Assembly: GCF_049059935.1 (NCBI RefSeq)
Contig: NZ_JBMGQR010000048.1
Coordinates: 1-33,854 of the forward strand
Source: JAURVT01 sp049059935
Lineage (GTDB): Bacteria > Actinomycetota > Actinomycetes > Propionibacteriales > Nocardioidaceae
Direction of reading: 5' to 3'
DNA: 33,854 nucleotides
A program made the position numbers and the translations under genes. Position 1 is the first letter of the stretch; the number at the start of each line of letters is the position of its first letter. The notes under the pieces were generated by a model that saw only the letters and a program-made list of their open reading frames with translations, searched no databases and was not told where the DNA came from. Positions 17,001-25,264 of the stretch are shown piece by piece.

Positions 17001-17093
17001 GCTGGTCTCCTTCACGCGTCGTGGGTGGTCCTCCACCCTGAGTCAACCCGGCGACGGCGGCTCGAGGAAGGTCCTGCCAGAGCCCCCCTCCGT

Positions 17094-17172
17094 CGAGTGG
17101 CGCACGTCCGTGCCCGAGTGGCGCAGATTCGGGGTGTCCGACGCGTGTCGAGGCCGGTTTTGCGCCACTCGG
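17094..17172. repeat. Cluster of an 11-bp repeat: two direct copies and one inverted copy
   Basis: CGAGTGGCGCA occurs at 17094-17104 and 17115-17125, and its complement TGCGCCACTCG at 17161-17171. Copies two and three form a 12-bp-stem hairpin with a 35-base loop. The stretch 17001-17221 between the aldo/keto reductase and the decarboxylase-like gene has no coding potential that I trust. The hairpin could terminate the minus-strand operon that ends at 17222. Confidence 0.6.
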
Positions 17173-17221
17173 CGGTGGACATGGGGCGCGGGGCGTGGGG
17201 CTGGCGGTGGGGGTGTGGGGT

Positions 17222-17818
17222 CTAGCGGGGGCGGCGGCCGAAGCGGACGCGTGCGCCGGCGAGGGTGAGGGTGAGGAGCGGGCGGAAGCCGGTGAGGAAC
17301 GCCAGGGAACCGCCGGGGTCGACGGTCCACCGCGCGGACGCGACGCCCAGCCGGGCGGTCGCGCGGACGGGCGTGCGACGACGCGTCCCCGCCCACGACT
17401 GCGACACCGAGAACGTCAGGGGCAGCGCGAACGGGAGGCGGACGCGTCGGCCGAGGCTCACCGAGGCGATGCCGGGGGCGTCGTGACGGCCGGGTGCGAC
17501 GTCGAAGGTCGCGAGGTCCTTGGGGATGCCCCACAGGGCGCGGCCGCCGTCGCGGGAGGCCTCGCTGTCGACCCAGATGTGGGTGATGGAGACCCCCGGG
17601 CGCAGGCCGTCGCGCACCAGGACGGTGCTCATCACCTCCTCGTAGACGAGCGGGCTGGGCGGCTCGTAGGAGAAGAACGCCACGCCCACCACCGACCACG
17701 GTCCGACCCGCAGCACGCGCGAGCCCGGCGCGTGGGGGAGCGGTGCGTCGCGCACCAGGTGCACGGCGACGACGGCGCGCGCGTGCAGGTGCCACGGCTC
17801 GGGCGGGTAGGAGGTCAC
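17222..17818 (-). CDS. Acetoacetate decarboxylase-fold protein
   Basis: 198 aa on the minus strand, GTG at 17818 overlapping the monooxygenase stop (GTGA). ADC superfamily: SYEPPSPLVYEEV, then VDSEASRDGGRALWGIPKDL with Lys100 at the position of the Schiff-base lysine of acetoacetate decarboxylase, and Glu/Arg just before it. Shorter than the ~245-residue clostridial enzyme. Family members decarboxylate beta-keto acids or act as aldolase-dehydratases; some have no known reaction. Being coupled to a Baeyer-Villiger monooxygenase, it may act on the same ketone or keto-acid route. Exact reaction unknown. Confidence 0.75.
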   Translation of the reverse strand: MTSYPPEPWHLHARAVVAVHLVRDAPLPHAPGSRVLRVGPWSVVGVAFFSYEPPSPLVYEEVMSTVLVRDGLRPGVSITHIWVDSEASRDGGRALWGIPKDLATFDVAPGRHDAPGIASVSLGRRVRLPFALPLTFSVSQSWAGTRRRTPVRATARLGVASARWTVDPGGSLAFLTGFRPLLTLTLAGARVRFGRRPR

Positions 17819-19269
17819 GCCGCCCACTCGAAGTCGTCGGGGTCGAGGCGGCCGGTCAGCTGCTCGTAGGGCCGCACCCGACCGGGCCAGTTCGAGCTGA
17901 TCCGCCCCGACGCCTCGCGGTACCAGCTGGCGCAGTGCGTCCAGACGGTGCGGCGCAGACGCGCCTGCAGACGGTCGTCGAACTCCCGGGCCACCTCGCG
18001 TCGCACCTCGACGGCCCGGGCGCCGCGGCGTCCGAGCTGGTCGACCGCCTGGCGGACGTAGCGGGCCTGCGCCTCGAGCATGCCGACCACCGAGCTGGAC
18101 CCGGTGTTGGTGTTCGGCCCGTAGAGCACGAACAGGTTCGGGAAGCCCGGCACGCAGGTGCCGAGGTAGGCGTAAGCGCCGCCCGCCCACTCCTGCGCCA
18201 GGGTGCGTCCGCCGCGTCCACGCACCTCGATGCTCGCCAGGAACGGCTGGGTGAGGAAGCCCGTCCCGAGCACGATCGCGTCGGCCGGCACCAGGCCGGC
18301 GGTGGTGCGCACGCCGTCGGCGGTCACCTCGACGATCGGCTCGGTGACGAGGTCGACGTCGGGACGGGCGAACGTCGGCAGGTAGTCGTTGGAGAACAGC
18401 AGGCGCTTGCACCCGGCGGGGTGGTCGGGCGTCAGCCTGGCGCGGACGTCGGCGTCCGGCACGCTGCGGCGCAGGTGCAGCAGGCAGAGCGTCTGCACGC
18501 CCCGTCGGACGACGCCCGCCGCCCGTCCGTCGCCGCTGAGCCCGAACGCGAGCAGCTCGGTCAGGCCCCAGACGAACCGGCGCTCGGCCCGCAGGAGGGA
18601 GGGGAACCGCGTCGCGAGCCAGCGGTGCGGACGGCCGTGCTCGCGGTCGGGCTTGGGCATGACGTACGGGGGCGTGCGCTGCAGGACGGTCAGGTGGCGC
18701 GCGACCTCGGCGACGAGCGGCACCGCCTGCACCGAGCTGGCGCCGGTGCCCACGACCACCACGCGTCGCCCGGCGAGGTCGTGCTCGCCGTCCCACTCCG
18801 CGGTGTGCATGACGGGTCCGGCGAACGACTCCAGGCCGGGCAGCTCGGCCCGCGCGGGCTCCGACAGCTGGCCCACCGCGCTGACGAGCACGTCGCACGC
18901 GTCGCTCGAGCCGTCGCTGAGCGCCAGGTGCCACCGCGACGACTCGTCGTCCCAGGTCGCCGAGACCAGCCCGACGCCGAGACGCAGGTGCGGTCGCACG
19001 CCGTGCTCGTCGACGACGCGCTCGACGTACGCCTGGATCTCGGGCTGCGGCGCGTACCGGCGCGACCAGTCGGGGTTGGGTGCGAACGAGTAGGAGTACA
19101 GCGCGGACGGGACGTCGCACGCCGCGCCGGGGTAGGTGTTGGCGCGCCACACGCCCCCGACGGCGTCGGCCCGCTCGAGCACCGTGACGTCGCGGTGCCC
19201 GGCGCGCAGCAGCTCGACCGCGCACGCGACGCCGCCGAGCCCGGCGCCGACGACCACCGTGCGGGTCAC
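17815..19269 (-). CDS. Flavin-containing Baeyer-Villiger-type monooxygenase
   Basis: 484 aa on the minus strand, GTG at 19269 overlapping the TetR stop. First Rossmann motif GAGLGGVACA (~7), second VVVGTGASS (~170). The Baeyer-Villiger fingerprint F-x-G-x3-H-x3-W-D is present exactly as FAGPVMHTAEWD, directly before the NADPH-binding motif. The C-terminal half has LGTGFLTQPF and YGPNTNTGSS, typical of this class. Reaction type: ketone + NADPH + O2 to ester or lactone, cytoplasmic. Part of a three-gene operon with its regulator; the natural ketone is not evident. Confidence 0.9.
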   Translation of the reverse strand: MTRTVVVGAGLGGVACAVELLRAGHRDVTVLERADAVGGVWRANTYPGAACDVPSALYSYSFAPNPDWSRRYAPQPEIQAYVERVVDEHGVRPHLRLGVGLVSATWDDESSRWHLALSDGSSDACDVLVSAVGQLSEPARAELPGLESFAGPVMHTAEWDGEHDLAGRRVVVVGTGASSVQAVPLVAEVARHLTVLQRTPPYVMPKPDREHGRPHRWLATRFPSLLRAERRFVWGLTELLAFGLSGDGRAAGVVRRGVQTLCLLHLRRSVPDADVRARLTPDHPAGCKRLLFSNDYLPTFARPDVDLVTEPIVEVTADGVRTTAGLVPADAIVLGTGFLTQPFLASIEVRGRGGRTLAQEWAGGAYAYLGTCVPGFPNLFVLYGPNTNTGSSSVVGMLEAQARYVRQAVDQLGRRGARAVEVRREVAREFDDRLQARLRRTVWTHCASWYREASGRISSNWPGRVRPYEQLTGRLDPDDFEWAA

Positions 19270-19871
19270 CGCGGCTCCGCCTCGACGAGCGCGGTGAGCG
19301 TGACGGTGAGCAGGCGGTGGGCCTCGTCGCGGGGGAGCGCCCCGGTCACCAGCCACTCGCGGCACGCGGCCTTCACGAGCGCGGCGAACGTGCGCACCTC
19401 CACCACGAGCCGGTCGTCGGGCTCGTCGAAGCCGAGCGCCCCGAGCACGATCCGGGCGGCGCGGTCGTCGGCCTCGGCGACGACGGCCGCCACCTCGGCG
19501 TCCGAGCCGAGGCCGCCGGTGCCGTCGAAGACCACCCAGGCGCGGCCGAAGGTCTCGGCGGCGTCGAGCACGACGTCCATCGCGGCCGACACGCGCTCGG
19601 CGAGGGTGTCGCCGGCGACGTCGTCGAGCGAGCTCCACGGCATCATCACCTGGCGTCGCACGACGGCCAGGAACAGACCCTGCCGGCCGCCGAAGTAGTG
19701 GTGCACCAGCCCGCGGGTGACGCCGGCGCGGCGGGCCAGCTCGGCGGTGGAGACCTCGCCGTAGGGCCGGGTGGTGAAGACCTCGGTGGCGCTGAGCAGG
19801 ATCTGCTCGCGGCGGGCGTCGGGCGTCAGCCGCGAGCGGGGCGCCGGCGCGTCGGGACGGGGGGTGCTCAC
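19266..19871 (-). CDS. TetR-family transcriptional regulator
   Basis: 201 aa on the minus strand, GTG at 19871 (VSTPRPDAPA). HTH at ~18-62 with RREQILLSATEVFTTRPYGEVSTAELARRAGVTRGLVHHYFGGRQGLF, shown here in parts only: the recognition helix ends in GLVHHYFG. The C-terminal domain is the usual all-helical ligand pocket. First gene of the operon with the monooxygenase and decarboxylase-like genes. A minus-strand TTGACA (19906-19901), 17-base spacer and TGGGAT (19883-19878) put the transcription start at about the GTG, so the mRNA may be leaderless. A TTGAC/GTCAA dyad on that -35 could be its own operator. Confidence 0.88.
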   Translation of the reverse strand: MSTPRPDAPAPRSRLTPDARREQILLSATEVFTTRPYGEVSTAELARRAGVTRGLVHHYFGGRQGLFLAVVRRQVMMPWSSLDDVAGDTLAERVSAAMDVVLDAAETFGRAWVVFDGTGGLGSDAEVAAVVAEADDRAARIVLGALGFDEPDDRLVVEVRTFAALVKAACREWLVTGALPRDEAHRLLTVTLTALVEAEPR

Positions 19872-19877
19872 GACACG

Positions 19878-19906
19878 ATCCCAGCGGCTCGTTGACGAAC
19901 TGTCAA
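19878..19906 (-). promoter_or_regulatory. Candidate promoter with overlapping operator for the TetR operon
   Basis: On the minus strand TTGACA at 19906-19901 (-35), 17 bases, then TGGGAT at 19883-19878 (-10-like). The dyad TTGAC (19892-19896), GAACT, GTCAA (19902-19906) overlaps the -35. This suits repression by the encoded TetR protein. No strong ribosome site precedes the GTG at 19871. Confidence 0.5.
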
Positions 19907-19981
19907 TAGCAGTTGCACACCCGGAGACGGTCGCCGCGCCCACCGGAGGACATGCGGTGGGGCGACGTCGGCCCGCCCCGA

Positions 19982-19987
19982 TAGCAT
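19982..19987 (+). promoter_or_regulatory. Candidate -10 element of the thrS-pimA operon
   Basis: TAGCAT at 19982-19987 followed by about 58 bases of leader before the GTG at 20046. No convincing -35 and no T-box-like structure is visible in 19907-20045, and no small gene is seen there. Confidence 0.4.
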
Positions 19988-20045
19988 CGCAGGGTCCGCC
20001 GACCGGCGGCCAGATCGTGCCACACCCACCAACCCAGGGAGCATC

Positions 20046-22031
20046 GTGCCCGAGCCGAAGGTGACCGTCGTCCGTCACGACCAGAGCGTCGAGACCACGG
20101 TGACGACCGGCACGAAGGCGTGGGAGGTCTTCCGCGACGACGCCGACGTGGTCGCCGCGCGCGTCGGCGGCGAGCTGCGCGACCTCGCGCACGAGCTCCA
20201 GGACGGCGACGTCGTCGAGCCCGTCGCGATCGACAGCCCCGACGGCCGCGACATCCTGCGGCACTCCACCGCGCACGTGATGGCCCAGGCCGTCCAGCAG
20301 CTGTTCCCCGACGCCAAGCTCGGCATCGGCCCGCCGATCACCGACGGCTTCTACTACGACTTCGACGTCGAGGTGCCGTTCACCCCCGACGACCTGGTGA
20401 AGATCGAGTCGCGGATGAAGAAGATCATCAAGGCCAACCAGGGGTTCGCGCGCCGGGCGGTCTCCGACGACGAGGCGCGCCACGAGCTCGCCGGCGAGCC
20501 CTACAAGCTCGAGCTGATCGGCCTGAAGTCCACCGCCCGCGACGCGGCCGAGGGCGCGAGCGTCGAGGTGGGCGAGGGCGGCCTGACGATCTACGACAAC
20601 AAGGACCGCAGCGGCGAGGTGGTCTGGGGCGACCTGTGCCGCGGCCCGCACCTGCCCGGCACCCGCCGCATCCCGGCCTTCCGGCTGATGCGCAGCGCGG
20701 CGGCGTACTGGCGCGGCGACGAGAAGAACAAGCAGCTGCAGCGCATCTACGGCACCGCGTGGGAGTCCACCGAGGCGCTCGACGCGCACCTGCACCGCAT
20801 CGAGGAGGCCGAGCGTCGCGACCACCGCAAGCTCGGCCGCGAGCTCGACCTGTACTCGTTCCCCGACGAGATCGGCTCGGGCCTGCCGGTCTTCCACCCC
20901 AAGGGCGGGGTGATCAAGCGCGAGATGGAGGACTACGTCCGCCGCCGGCACATCGAGGAGGGCTTCGAGTACGTCGGCACCCCCCACATCGCCAAGGAGG
21001 GCCTGTTCCACACCTCGGGCCACCTGCCCTACTACGGCGAGGGCATGTTCCCGGCGATCGACGTCGACGGCGGCGAGTACCGCCTCAAGGCGATGAACTG
21101 CCCGATGCACAACCTGATCTACCGCTCGCGCGGCCGCTCGTACCGCGAGCTGCCCCTGCGCCTGTTCGAGTTCGGGCACGTGTACCGGCACGAGAAGTCG
21201 GGCGTCGTCCACGGCCTCACCCGCGTGCGCGGGTTCGCGCAGGACGACTCGCACTCCTACGTCACCCCCGAGCAGGCGCCGGGCGAGGTCAAGCACCTGC
21301 TCGACTTCATGCTCAGCCTGCTGCGCGACTTCGGCCTCGACGACTTCTACCTCGAGCTGTCCACCCGCGACGCGTCCAAGGACAAGTTCATCGGCTCCGA
21401 CGACGACTGGGCCGTCGCCACCAAGGTGCTGGAGGACGTCGCCACGCAGAGCGGCATCGAGCTCGTCGCCGACCCCGGCGGGGCTGCGTACTACGGCCCC
21501 AAGATCTCGGTGCAGGCGCGCGACGCCATCGGCCGCACCTGGCAGATGGGCACCGTGCAGTACGACTTCAACCAGCCGTCGCCCGAGCGGTTCGACCTCG
21601 AGTACGTCGCGCCCGACGGCTCGCGCCTGCAGCCCGTGATGATCCACTCGGCCAAGTTCGGCTCGATCGAGCGGTTCATGGGCGTGCTCGTCGAGCACTA
21701 CGCCGGCGCCTTCCCTCCCTGGCTCGCACCGGTGCAGGTGGTCGCGATCCCGATCGCCGAGCGCCACGCCGACTACCTCTACGAGGTCGCGGCCAAGCTC
21801 AGGACCAAGGGCATCCGGGTCGAGGTCGACGAGTCCGACGACCGCATGCAGAAGAAGATCCGCAACGCCCAGACCCAGAAGGTGCCGTTCATGGTCATCG
21901 CGGGCGACACCGATGTGGAGGCCGGCGCCGTGTCGTTCCGCTACCGCAGCGGCGAGCAGGACAACGGCGTGGCGGTCGACGACGCGGTCGACCGCATCGT
22001 GCAGGCCGTGGAGCAGCGGACCCAGGTATGA
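20046..22031 (+). CDS. thrS: Threonine--tRNA ligase
   Basis: 661 aa, GTG at 20046 after AGGGAG. Class II synthetase with complete domain set: TGS (~5-65), editing domain with HSTAHVMAQAV (~73) plus the second-site Cys-His segment (WGDLCRGPHLPGT), catalytic core with MNCPMHNLIYRSR (zinc Cys) and motif 2 FEFGHVYRHEKSG, motif 3, and anticodon-binding domain (~560-661; VQVVAIPIAERHADY). Length is normal. Charges tRNA-Thr and edits misactivated serine. First gene of a coupled operon with the HIT protein and PI/PIM genes, the same order as in mycobacteria. Stop overlaps the next start (ATGA). Confidence 0.97.
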   Translation: MPEPKVTVVRHDQSVETTVTTGTKAWEVFRDDADVVAARVGGELRDLAHELQDGDVVEPVAIDSPDGRDILRHSTAHVMAQAVQQLFPDAKLGIGPPITDGFYYDFDVEVPFTPDDLVKIESRMKKIIKANQGFARRAVSDDEARHELAGEPYKLELIGLKSTARDAAEGASVEVGEGGLTIYDNKDRSGEVVWGDLCRGPHLPGTRRIPAFRLMRSAAAYWRGDEKNKQLQRIYGTAWESTEALDAHLHRIEEAERRDHRKLGRELDLYSFPDEIGSGLPVFHPKGGVIKREMEDYVRRRHIEEGFEYVGTPHIAKEGLFHTSGHLPYYGEGMFPAIDVDGGEYRLKAMNCPMHNLIYRSRGRSYRELPLRLFEFGHVYRHEKSGVVHGLTRVRGFAQDDSHSYVTPEQAPGEVKHLLDFMLSLLRDFGLDDFYLELSTRDASKDKFIGSDDDWAVATKVLEDVATQSGIELVADPGGAAYYGPKISVQARDAIGRTWQMGTVQYDFNQPSPERFDLEYVAPDGSRLQPVMIHSAKFGSIERFMGVLVEHYAGAFPPWLAPVQVVAIPIAERHADYLYEVAAKLRTKGIRVEVDESDDRMQKKIRNAQTQKVPFMVIAGDTDVEAGAVSFRYRSGEQDNGVAVDDAVDRIVQAVEQRTQV

Positions 22032-22588
22032 CCGACGACGCCCCGACCGGGGTGGGGGACGGGCTGCCGTTCGAGCGTCTGTGGACGCCGCACCGGATGG
22101 CCTACATCTCCCACGACACCTCCGACGACGACGGCGGCTGCCCGTTCTGCTCGATCCCGCGGCTCGACGTCGAGACCGACGGCGAGCGGGGCCTGGTCGT
22201 GGCGCGCGGCGAGCACGTGTACGTCGTGCTCAACCTGCACCCCTACAACCCCGGCCACCTGATGGTGCTGCCCTACCGGCACGTCGCCGAGCTCGAGGAC
22301 CTCACGCCCGACGAGGCCCTCGAGCTCACCGTGCTGACCCAGCAGGCGGTGCGCGCGCTCAAGACGGCGTCGGCGCCGCACGCGTTCAACGTCGGCCTCA
22401 ACCTCGGCGGCGTCGCCGGCGGGTCGCTCTCGGAGCACCTGCACCAGCACGTCGTCCCGCGGTGGTCCGGCGACGCCAACTTCATCACCGTGGTCGGCGG
22501 CACCAAGGTGCTGCCCCAGCTGCTCGAGCAGACCCGCGACCTGCTGCGCGACGCGTGGCCCACCGACGCCCCCGGGGGATCAGCCTGA
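22028..22588 (+). CDS. HIT-family protein, probable Ap4A phosphorylase
   Basis: 186 aa, ATG at 22028 in an ATGA overlap with thrS. HIT domain with the nucleotidyl-transfer histidine motif SEHLHQHVVPRW (~140-150) and NLHPYNPGHLMVLPYRHV. CxxC (CPFC, ~40) is present as in Fhit/HIT zinc forms. Its position between thrS and the PI-phosphate synthase matches the M. tuberculosis gene Rv2613c, whose product phosphorolyses Ap4A. Aminoacyl-tRNA synthetases make Ap4A as a side product, so pairing with thrS makes sense. Catalytic type (phosphorylase versus hydrolase) is inferred from synteny. Confidence 0.85.
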   Translation: MTDDAPTGVGDGLPFERLWTPHRMAYISHDTSDDDGGCPFCSIPRLDVETDGERGLVVARGEHVYVVLNLHPYNPGHLMVLPYRHVAELEDLTPDEALELTVLTQQAVRALKTASAPHAFNVGLNLGGVAGGSLSEHLHQHVVPRWSGDANFITVVGGTKVLPQLLEQTRDLLRDAWPTDAPGGSA

Positions 22589-23187
22589 TGGAACGGTTCC
22601 GGCAGTTCTGGACCAGGATCTTCTCGCCGGTCGCCAAGCTGCTGCTGCGGCTCGGCGTCTCGCCCGACACCGTCACGATCGTCGGCACGCTCGGCGTCAG
22701 CGCCGGCGCGCTGTGGTTCTTCCCGCGGGGGCAGTTCTTCGTGGGCGTGCTGGTGGTCACCGCGTTCGTGTTCTCCGACCTCGTCGACGGCCACATGGCC
22801 CGGTTGTCGGGGCAGTCCTCGAAGTGGGGCGCGTTCCTCGACTCCACGCTCGACCGCGTCGCCGACGCGGCCGTGTTCGGCGGGCTCGTGCTCTGGTACG
22901 CCGGCACCGGCGACGACCTCGTGCTGGCAGGCCTCGCGCTGTACTGCCTGGTCATGGGGTCGGTGACGTCGTACGCGCGAGCCCGCGCCGAGAGCCTCGG
23001 CATGGAGGCCAAGGGGGGCATCGCCGAGCGCGCCGACCGCCTGGTCGCGGTGCTCGTCGTCACCGGCCTGTCCGGCCTGTTCGACCAGCCGTGGATGCGC
23101 GTCGCCGTGCTCGCGGTGCTGGCGGTCGCCAGCACGATCACCGTCGTCCAGCGGATGCTCCTGGTGCGGCGCCAGGCCCTCGCGTGA
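22588..23187 (+). CDS. pgsA: Phosphatidylinositol phosphate synthase (CDP-alcohol phosphatidyltransferase)
   Basis: 199 aa, ATG at 22588 sharing one base with the previous stop (TGATG). CDP-alcohol phosphotransferase signature D-x2-DG-x2-AR ... G-x3-D-x3-D is complete: SDLVDGHMARLSG followed by WGAFLDSTLD. About six transmembrane helices (residues ~28-195). Length and synteny match actinobacterial PIP synthase (pgsA1), which joins CDP-diacylglycerol and inositol-1-phosphate in the membrane, the entry step to PI and PI mannosides. The next two genes encode later steps. GTGA overlap downstream. Confidence 0.92.
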   Translation: MERFRQFWTRIFSPVAKLLLRLGVSPDTVTIVGTLGVSAGALWFFPRGQFFVGVLVVTAFVFSDLVDGHMARLSGQSSKWGAFLDSTLDRVADAAVFGGLVLWYAGTGDDLVLAGLALYCLVMGSVTSYARARAESLGMEAKGGIAERADRLVAVLVVTGLSGLFDQPWMRVAVLAVLAVASTITVVQRMLLVRRQALA

Positions 23188-24068
23188 GCCAGGCCGACCG
23201 GCCGAGCCTGCAGGACCGGGCCGGCGCGCTCGGGTACCGCGCGGGATGGTCGGTCGTCAGCCGCCTGCCCGAGCGCGTGGTGGGACCGGCGCTCGACCGC
23301 ATCGCCGACCGGATCACCCGCGGTGACGGCAAGGGCGTGCGGCGGCTGGCCGCCAACCTCGCCGTCGCGACGGGGGAGGACGACCCCGAGCGCCTGCAGC
23401 AGCTGACGCGGGCCGCGATGCGGTCGTACCTGCGCTACTGGGGCGAGGCCTTCCGGCTGCCGCGCTGGGACGCCGACGCCGTACGCGCCAAGGTCGACCT
23501 CGTCGACGACCACCGCCTGCGCGACGCCTACGCCACCGGCGGCGGGGTCGTCGCGGCGCTGCCGCACCAGGGCAACTGGGACCTCGCCGGTGCCTGGGCG
23601 TGCGCCGAGGGGATGCCCCTCACCACCGTCGCCGAACGGCTGAGGCCCGAGAGCCTGTACGAGCAGTTCGTCGACTTCCGGCAGAGCCTGGGCTTCGAGG
23701 TGCTCCCCATGACGGGCGGCGACGCGCCGATGCCGACGCTGCTCACCCGGCTGCGCGCCGGCGCGTTCGTGTGCCTGCTCGCCGACCGCGACCTGTCGCG
23801 CCACGGCATCGAGGTCGACCTCCTTGGACGCCGGGCGAGCCTGCCGAGCGGCCCGGCCGTCCTCGCGCAGCAGACCGGCGCGACGCTGCTGCCGATCACC
23901 TCGGCCTACGACGGCGCGCAGATGCGCTTGACGTTCCACGAGCCCGTCGAGCACCGTCCCGGCCGCGACGGCGTCGCCGCGATGACGCAGGACGTCGCCG
24001 ACGCGTTCAGCACCGCGATCCGCCGCGACCCCGTCGACTGGCACATGCTCCAGCGGGTCTTCCGGTGA
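23184..24068 (+). CDS. Phosphatidylinositol mannoside acyltransferase
   Basis: 294 aa, GTG at 23184 overlapping the pgsA stop. LpxL/HtrB-like LPLAT fold: catalytic H-x4-D in LPHQGNWDLAG (~125-135), then ADRDLSRHGIEVDLLGR and SGPAVLAQQTGA. The N-terminal amphipathic region would sit on the inner membrane. Orthologous position to Rv2611c (PatA), which acylates the 6-position of the mannose of PIM1/PIM2 with palmitoyl-CoA. Role assigned from fold, motif and location between pgsA and pimA. Confidence 0.9.
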   Translation: MSQADRPSLQDRAGALGYRAGWSVVSRLPERVVGPALDRIADRITRGDGKGVRRLAANLAVATGEDDPERLQQLTRAAMRSYLRYWGEAFRLPRWDADAVRAKVDLVDDHRLRDAYATGGGVVAALPHQGNWDLAGAWACAEGMPLTTVAERLRPESLYEQFVDFRQSLGFEVLPMTGGDAPMPTLLTRLRAGAFVCLLADRDLSRHGIEVDLLGRRASLPSGPAVLAQQTGATLLPITSAYDGAQMRLTFHEPVEHRPGRDGVAAMTQDVADAFSTAIRRDPVDWHMLQRVFR

Positions 24069-24072
24069 GCGC

Positions 24073-25203
24073 ATGAGGATCGGACTGGTGTGCCCGTACG
24101 CGCTGCACGTGCCCGGCGGCGTCCAGAACCACGTCGTCGAGCTCGCGCGGTCGCTGCGCGCGTCGGGGCACCACGTCTCGGTGCTCGCGCCGACGGACGG
24201 CGAGCCGCCCACCGACCCGCCCGTCGTCTCGGCCGGACGCGCCGTCCCCGTGCCCTACAACGGGTCGGTGGCGCGGGTCGCGTTCGGGCCGCTCGCGCTC
24301 GCGCGCACCCGGCGGTGGGTGCGCGGCGGGGGGTTCGACCTGCTCCACGTGCACGAGCCCGCCACCCCCAGCGTCTCGCTGATGGCCCTGGGGCTGTGGG
24401 ACGGGCCCGCGGTGGCCACCTTCCACAGCCAGATCGGCCGCTCGCGCGCGATGACGGTCTCCGAGCCGGTGCTGCGCCCGGCGCTCGCGCGGCTCGACGC
24501 CGCCGTCGCGGTGTCCGACCACGCGCTCGCCGTCGTGGAGCGGTGGGGGCTCGGCACGGACGTCCAGGTGATCCCCAACGGCCTCGACGTCGCGGCGTTC
24601 GACGTCGCGGCGGCCGACCGCGAGCGGCGCCCGGGCCCCGGGCCGCGCCTGGTCTACCTCGGCCGGTTCGACGAGCCGCGCAAGGGCCTGGCCGTCGCCC
24701 TCGCGGCGATGCCGCACGTCGTCGAGGCCCACCCCGACGCCCACCTCGTCGTCGCGGGCGCGGGTCACGTCGCCGCCGCACGCCGACTCGTGCCCGACGC
24801 GCTGCGCGACCACGTGGAGGTGGTCGGACGCGTCGACGACCGTCGCCGTGCCCGGCTGCTCGCCGGCGCCGACGTCTACCTCGCGCCGCAGACCGGCGGC
24901 GAGAGCTTCGGCGTCGTCCTGCTCGAGGCGATGGCCGCCGGTGCGCCCGTCGTCGCGAGCGACCTGCCCGCGTTCCACGACGTCCTGGCCGGCGGACGGT
25001 GGGGACGCACGTTCGCCGCCGGGTCGGCCCGGGCGCTCGCCGGCGCCGTGGCCGACGTGCTCGCCGACCCCGGGACGCCCGCGCGGGCCCGCGGCGCCCG
25101 ACGCGCCGTCCGGGCCTACGACTGGTCCGAGGTCACCCGCCGGGTGCTCGACGTCTACGCCGGGGTGACCGACCTCCCGTCCACGGGACGCCGCACGTCC
25201 TGA
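24073..25203 (+). CDS. pimA: Phosphatidylinositol alpha-mannosyltransferase PimA
   Basis: 376 aa, ATG at 24073, four bases after the acyltransferase stop. GT4 GT-B glycosyltransferase: N-terminal GlyGly loop (YALHVPGGVQNHV), LLHVHEPATPS, VIPNGLDVAAF, and the donor-site E-x7-E in GESFGVVLLEAMAAGAPVV (~278-295). Transfers mannose from GDP-mannose to the 2-position of the inositol of PI on the cytoplasmic face. Last gene of the thrS operon; 61 bases separate it from pdxS. The Nudix gene that follows pimA in mycobacteria is absent here. Confidence 0.95.
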   Translation: MRIGLVCPYALHVPGGVQNHVVELARSLRASGHHVSVLAPTDGEPPTDPPVVSAGRAVPVPYNGSVARVAFGPLALARTRRWVRGGGFDLLHVHEPATPSVSLMALGLWDGPAVATFHSQIGRSRAMTVSEPVLRPALARLDAAVAVSDHALAVVERWGLGTDVQVIPNGLDVAAFDVAAADRERRPGPGPRLVYLGRFDEPRKGLAVALAAMPHVVEAHPDAHLVVAGAGHVAAARRLVPDALRDHVEVVGRVDDRRRARLLAGADVYLAPQTGGESFGVVLLEAMAAGAPVVASDLPAFHDVLAGGRWGRTFAAGSARALAGAVADVLADPGTPARARGARRAVRAYDWSEVTRRVLDVYAGVTDLPSTGRRTS

Positions 25204-25228
25204 CCGCAGGTGCCGCGGACCGTACGAT
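25200..25228 (+). promoter_or_regulatory. Candidate pdxS promoter
   Basis: CTGACC (25200-25205), 17-base spacer, TACGAT (25223-25228) resembles a primary-sigma promoter. The start point would fall near 25235, giving a leader of about 30 bases with AGGAGG before the GTG at 25265. Confidence 0.4.
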
Positions 25229-25264
25229 CGAGCGGTACGCCCACGCCCCCAGGAGGACCCCGTC

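Noticed and set aside
19907..20045. Possible T-box riboswitch before thrS
   Set aside because: No T-box core sequence or terminator/antiterminator pair could be seen in the leader.
19872..21767. A very long minus-strand open frame running from the TetR gene back through thrS
   Set aside because: It is the antisense of thrS, rich in Ala/Arg/Val/Asp without motifs. Such frames are expected in GC-rich DNA; the TetR start at 19871 fits a promoter and homolog length.
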